Origin: Candidatus Coatesiibacteriota bacterium
GTDB lineage: Bacteria; Oederibacteriota; CAKKQC01
Direction of reading: 5' to 3'
Assembly: GCA_023265785.1 (NCBI GenBank)
Contig: JAHFSL010000006.1
Location: forward strand, 1 to 20,354
Length of the DNA: 20,354 bases
Shown here: piece by piece, positions 18,297 to 20,354 of the stretch
How positions within the stretch are numbered: position 1 is the first letter of the stretch
Layout: every line of letters starts with the position of its first letter
The notes under the pieces: model-generated
The model's database searches: none
Told to the model about the DNA's origin: nothing
The model's input: the letters and a program-made list of their open reading frames with translations, nothing else
Program-made: the position numbers and the translations under genes

Positions 18297-20354
18297 ATGA
18301 CTCGACGGGCCGCCGCCCGTAACACCGCTGACGCGGCCTGGCGGTCTCCCCTTGTTGCCTGCACCATCGCGTGGTGCGCGGCCGTGCTCTTCACCTATGG
18401 CCAGCGTGTCGTTGTTCCGGACGGTACCCCGCTGGCTCTGTGGTGGGACGCCCGGACGCTCGCCGGTTGGTCGCCCGGAGGGTTGGCCACTGCCCTGGGT
18501 CGGGCGGGATGGGCCGTCCTCGTCGTGGCCACACTGGGGCTGGCGGCGCTGGGGGTTGGGGGGGTGGTCGGCCGGTGGGTTCGCATCGTCGTCGGCGGCA
18601 GAATCAGGGGCCACGAGGCGTGGTTGGCGACGTTCGGACTCGGCCTGCTAGGCTCTGCCGTTCTCGGGCTGGGGTTCCTGGGTCTGTACCGGGTGCCGGT
18701 GTTCGCCGTCCTGATGGTTCCCGCCGTGCTTGGGATGCCTGGTGGCGGGCGGGCGAAACGGCGACACGCCCAGGGTTGGGGGTGGCTCGGCCTGTGGCCG
18801 CTCGTGATCAGTGCGGCCGCCGTGGCCGGGATGGCGGCATCCGCCCTGGCGCCTGAAATCGAAACCGACTCGCTGAAGTACCACCTGGCCAAACCCGCTC
18901 AATATCTTCTTGCCGGCCGGCTGGGGCCGTCTCACACTCCGTTCGACAGCTATCCCTCCCTGTGGGAAGCCCTGCTGGTGCCGCTGTTCGCCGTGGGCGG
19001 GGAGGCGTCAGCGAAACTGGCGGGGCCCGCCGTGATCGCCTTGACGGGACTGTTGCTCCGGGAGACCCTTGAGCGCGTGGCGGCGGGTGCCGGCGCGGTG
19101 GGGGCCATGCTGTATGTGACGGGCGCCGGCGTCAGTGAACTGGCCGTGACCGCCAAGAACGATGCCCTCGTGGCGTTGTTCGTCCTGGCAGCCTTCGCGG
19201 CGTGGCTCCAGCGCCGCCGCGGCGCTGCCCTGGCCGTGACCGGCGTCTGCCTGGGGCTGGCTTTTGCCGTGAAGTACACGGCCGTACTCGGCGCGTCCAG
19301 CATCGCCTTCCTGGTCCTGGCCGGGAGCCGGTCGGGCGGGCGCGTCCGGAATGCGGCGTGGATGGCCATGGGGTGGGCGGTTGGATATGCGCCATGGGGC
19401 TTCAGGAATTTCCTGGACCGGGGCAATCCCGCCTTCCCGCTGCTCCCCGGCATCCTCGGTCCCGGCCTGTCGGCCGCGGCGGCGCGCCTCCAGGCCGTCG
19501 AGGCGCACCGGTACACGGCCGCCGCCTATGTCACCGCGGCGGACAAGCTCCGCGCCGTGTGGAGTCTTGCCGTCACGGAAGGCTTGTGGGTGGTGCCGGC
19601 GCTGGCCCTGCCGGCGTGCGTCGTGCAATTGTCCCGGCGGGCCCAGGGACGGCCGTGGGCCGTGGGGGGGATGGTGATGGTGGCGGCGTGGATTTTTGGG
19701 CCGCCGCAGGGGCGATTTCTGCTGCAGGGGATGACGCTCCTGGCCGGTGCCATGGCGCTGGCCCTCGTGACCGGCACGGCGCCGCGCTGGCGCCGGGCCT
19801 GGCTCGTGGTGGCGCTGGGGGTGGGGGCGGTTGAAACCATTCATGGCTGGACCAGTCGCTGGTCGGACCGGGGTGCCCGTGTCGCGGTCGCCGTGGGAGC
19901 CGTGACACCCGACGCGTACCGGTTGTCCCGGCTCGGTGCCTGCGCCGAGGCCTTTGGCTGGGCGGACCAGCACCTGCCGGCTGACGCCCACGTGCTGGTC
20001 TACGGCACCATCCGGGCCTTCCCGCTTGCCCGCCGCGTCACCCTGACCACCGAGCTGGAGCCGCTGACGCCGTTGGCGCTGGCCGCCGCGGCGCGGGATG
20101 ACGGCCACCTGGCCCGGAAGATGCGGGCGGCGGGATTCACCCACCTGCTGTACGACCGCGGGGGTGCCTTGGCCTGGGCGGAACCCATGGCGACCCTGGT
20201 GCCCGGTCGCATCGCCCTGTCTCGCTGGGCGCGGTATTGGCGCGGTCACGCCCGGCTCATTCATGTCACGCCCCGTCAGGACTCCCGCCCGGGCCCGCTG
20301 GCGCTATACGCCCTGGACCGCAGGGCCGGCCCGCAGGAGCGGCGCGTCCTCCCC
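18297..20354 (+). CDS. GT39/ArnT-like polytopic glycosyltransferase, 3'-truncated
   Basis: The frame from ATG 18297 stays open to the end of the window (686 codons), so the C-terminus is missing. It is a very hydrophobic protein with around a dozen helices. The acidic lumenal motif of GT39-type enzymes appears in EIETDSLKYHLAKPAQYL (D191), followed by FDSYPSLWEALLVPL, ELAVTAKNDALVALFVLAAFAAWLQRRR and AFAVKYTAVLGASS. These enzymes transfer sugars from polyprenyl-phosphate donors on the outer face of the membrane; donor and acceptor are unknown. The motif sits after about 180 residues of extra membrane helices, later than in short family members. The C-terminal part includes a soluble segment with HVLVYGTIRAFPLARR. 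A weak TAGGGT ends 6 nt before the ATG, and no Shine-Dalgarno sequence is visible. Confidence 0.78.
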   Translation, partial: MTRRAAARNTADAAWRSPLVACTIAWCAAVLFTYGQRVVVPDGTPLALWWDARTLAGWSPGGLATALGRAGWAVLVVATLGLAALGVGGVVGRWVRIVVGGRIRGHEAWLATFGLGLLGSAVLGLGFLGLYRVPVFAVLMVPAVLGMPGGGRAKRRHAQGWGWLGLWPLVISAAAVAGMAASALAPEIETDSLKYHLAKPAQYLLAGRLGPSHTPFDSYPSLWEALLVPLFAVGGEASAKLAGPAVIALTGLLLRETLERVAAGAGAVGAMLYVTGAGVSELAVTAKNDALVALFVLAAFAAWLQRRRGAALAVTGVCLGLAFAVKYTAVLGASSIAFLVLAGSRSGGRVRNAAWMAMGWAVGYAPWGFRNFLDRGNPAFPLLPGILGPGLSAAAARLQAVEAHRYTAAAYVTAADKLRAVWSLAVTEGLWVVPALALPACVVQLSRRAQGRPWAVGGMVMVAAWIFGPPQGRFLLQGMTLLAGAMALALVTGTAPRWRRAWLVVALGVGAVETIHGWTSRWSDRGARVAVAVGAVTPDAYRLSRLGACAEAFGWADQHLPADAHVLVYGTIRAFPLARRVTLTTELEPLTPLALAAAARDDGHLARKMRAAGFTHLLYDRGGALAWAEPMATLVPGRIALSRWARYWRGHARLIHVTPRQDSRPGPLALYALDRRAGPQERRVLP

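Noticed and set aside
1..20354. CRISPR arrays, insertion sequences or phage integrases
   Set aside because: No regularly spaced repeats, transposase motifs or tyrosine/serine recombinase signatures were seen in any frame.

Overview
The window (about two-thirds G+C by eye) looks like a chromosomal stretch from a Gram-negative-type bacterium. It encodes a lipoprotein with a clear lipobox, a DsbD-type thiol reductase, a signal-peptide redoxin and membrane-anchored multihaem cytochromes c, all of which imply a periplasm. I cannot name the phylum. Large secreted Ig-like/DUF11 proteins, a beta-helix protein and OTR-like cytochromes together would suit Acidobacteriota, Verrucomicrobiota/Kiritimatiellota or Planctomycetota-like lineages, but that is only an impression.

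Layout. 1-1534: 3' part of a secreted Ig-like/DUF11 protein whose last codons and downstream ribosome-binding region are duplicated in tandem. 1605-3250: betaine-homocysteine methyltransferase-like protein and DNA-3-methyladenine glycosylase I (tag), joined by an ATGA overlap. 3103-4235 (minus): a nucleotidyltransferase and XRE-regulator pair resembling a toxin-antitoxin module. Its 3' end overlaps tag antisense, and its promoter lies inside a perfect 20-bp AT-rich palindrome. 4327-8496: a beta-helix protein, DsbD and a peroxiredoxin-like protein in one direction. 8518-9369 (minus): aldo/keto reductase, divergent from a cyclic-nucleotide-binding protein (9409-9879). 9942-10274: small lipoprotein. 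10312-10387: initiator tRNA-fMet(CAT). 10516-11046: a ribbon-helix-helix antitoxin and RelE/ParE toxin pair, bracketed by two nearly identical intrinsic terminators. 11284-14971: a three-gene respiratory cluster (seven-haem cytochrome c, cytochrome b, octahaem OTR-like cytochrome). 15003-18158 (minus): ADP-ribosylglycohydrolase, MATE transporter and SRPBCC protein. 18297-end: a large GT39-like membrane protein, incomplete.

How the parts work together. The cytochrome cluster is the clearest functional unit. The b-type membrane protein could take electrons from quinol and pass them through the seven-haem protein to the octahaem protein, which would reduce an unidentified sulfur or nitrogen compound or an extracellular acceptor. 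DsbD and the redoxin form a plausible extracytoplasmic thiol-redox pair, and such systems keep CXXCH cysteines reduced for haem attachment.

The most striking non-coding pattern is a -10-like hexamer exactly 6 nt upstream of the start codon in four transcription units (XRE regulator, beta-helix protein, aldo/keto reductase, RHH antitoxin), with a weaker case at the GT39-like gene. This predicts leaderless mRNAs. Other genes in the window keep strong Shine-Dalgarno sequences. The initiator tRNA is also unusual: its 5' portion pairs with an upstream inverted copy, and a promoter -10 sits in the loop between the arms.
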